DNA from: Heterohyrax brucei
Taxonomy: Eukaryota > Chordata > Mammalia > Hyracoidea > Procaviidae
Length of the DNA: 64,000 nucleotides
NCBI GenBank assembly: GCA_028571685.1
Contig: CM053154.1
Location: forward strand, 13,052,001-13,116,000
Reading direction: 5' to 3'
A program made the translations under genes and the position numbers. The notes beneath the pieces were generated by a model. That model searched no databases and was not told the origin of the DNA. It worked only from the letters and a program-made list of their open reading frames with translations. Position 1 is the stretch's first letter. Every line of letters starts with the position of its first letter. Of the stretch, positions 63,773 through 64,000 are shown one piece after another.

Positions 63773-64000
63773 ACCAGCTGGTGCAAACAGTTAGGTGCTC
63801 AACTAATAACAGAAAGGCTGACGGTTTGAACTCACCCAGAGACGCCTCGAAAGAAAGACCTGGTGATCTGTTTCCGAAAGGAAAACCCTTTGGAGCACAG
63901 TTTTCCTCTGCAACACATGAGTAGAATCAGTGTATCAAGTTGATTAGATTAGCAGATCAACACATCAGGTCAAAATCTACTTGATGGCAAGTGGTTTAGT
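63773..64000 (+). mobile_element. AfroSINE, type B2, with internal insertion
   Basis: It holds gctggtgcaaacagttaggt, cggtttgaactcacccagag, gatctgtttccgaaaggaaa and cacagttttcctctgcaaca. About 45-50 extra bases follow (63922-63970, AT-rich with atcaa repeats), and then the tail tacttgatggcaagtggttt. The window ends within the tail. Confidence 0.82.

Overview
The window reads as nuclear DNA of an afrotherian mammal, most likely a paenungulate and probably an elephant. It is packed with tRNA-derived AfroSINEs (about sixty copies or pieces), with RTE (BovB-clade) LINEs that carry the matching 3' tail, and with L1, L2, MIR, MER5A and MER20-like elements shared by all placental mammals. The species assignment is inference from repeat content. 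I found no supportable protein-coding exon, no rRNA, no functional tRNA and no CpG island. The longest open frames (174 codons on the minus strand at 32299-32823, 166 at 24160-24660) look like chance frames. The window is best read as intergenic or intronic DNA.

Terms used in the entries. Type A SINE: about 160 bp, with a tRNA-like head (gtggttaag box A, cagttcaaatcc box B), a middle ending near tggaaaccctatggggcag, and a tail of the form tatgagtcagaatcgactc. Type B1: the same head and tail plus a middle of the form gcagtctgcttc-taaagattacagcc. Type B2: a middle of the form gatctacttctgaaaa-tcagccattgaaaa. Gly type: a head resembling tRNA-Gly, a body close to the RTE 5' region, and an RTE-like tail. 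All end in a segment that is nearly the 3' end of the RTE LINE, which suggests the SINEs parasitise RTE.

Layout. 1-5 kb: mariner remnant, a Gly-type SINE split by an L1 3' UTR with a clean target-site duplication, and an RTE pseudogene. 5-20 kb: mostly old sequence with L2, MIR and L1 3' ends, and a run of three SINEs at 10.5-11 kb. 20-29 kb: SINE pairs, MIRs, an L1 ORF2 scrap and two quiet stretches. 29-31.8 kb: RTE, SINE-in-SINE, a MaLR-like LTR holding a SINE, and an L1 end. 34-43 kb: RTE pieces on both strands, MER5A, and a three-level nest (MIR, then a MER20-like hAT element, then an LTR-like block). It also holds an L1 split by four later insertions and a second MER20 split by a SINE. 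43-55 kb: SINEs, two Afrotherian L1 3' UTR copies, an LTR and an antisense L1 split by another 3' UTR copy. 55-64 kb: three repeat-poor stretches that could hold conserved noncoding elements, a CR1/L3-like end, two tandem duplications and a tRNA-Gly-like SINE head.

The coherent biological system here is the RTE LINE with its family of tail-sharing SINEs. All repeat boundaries are by-eye estimates (about 5-30 bases). Family names come from remembered consensus sequences, not a search.
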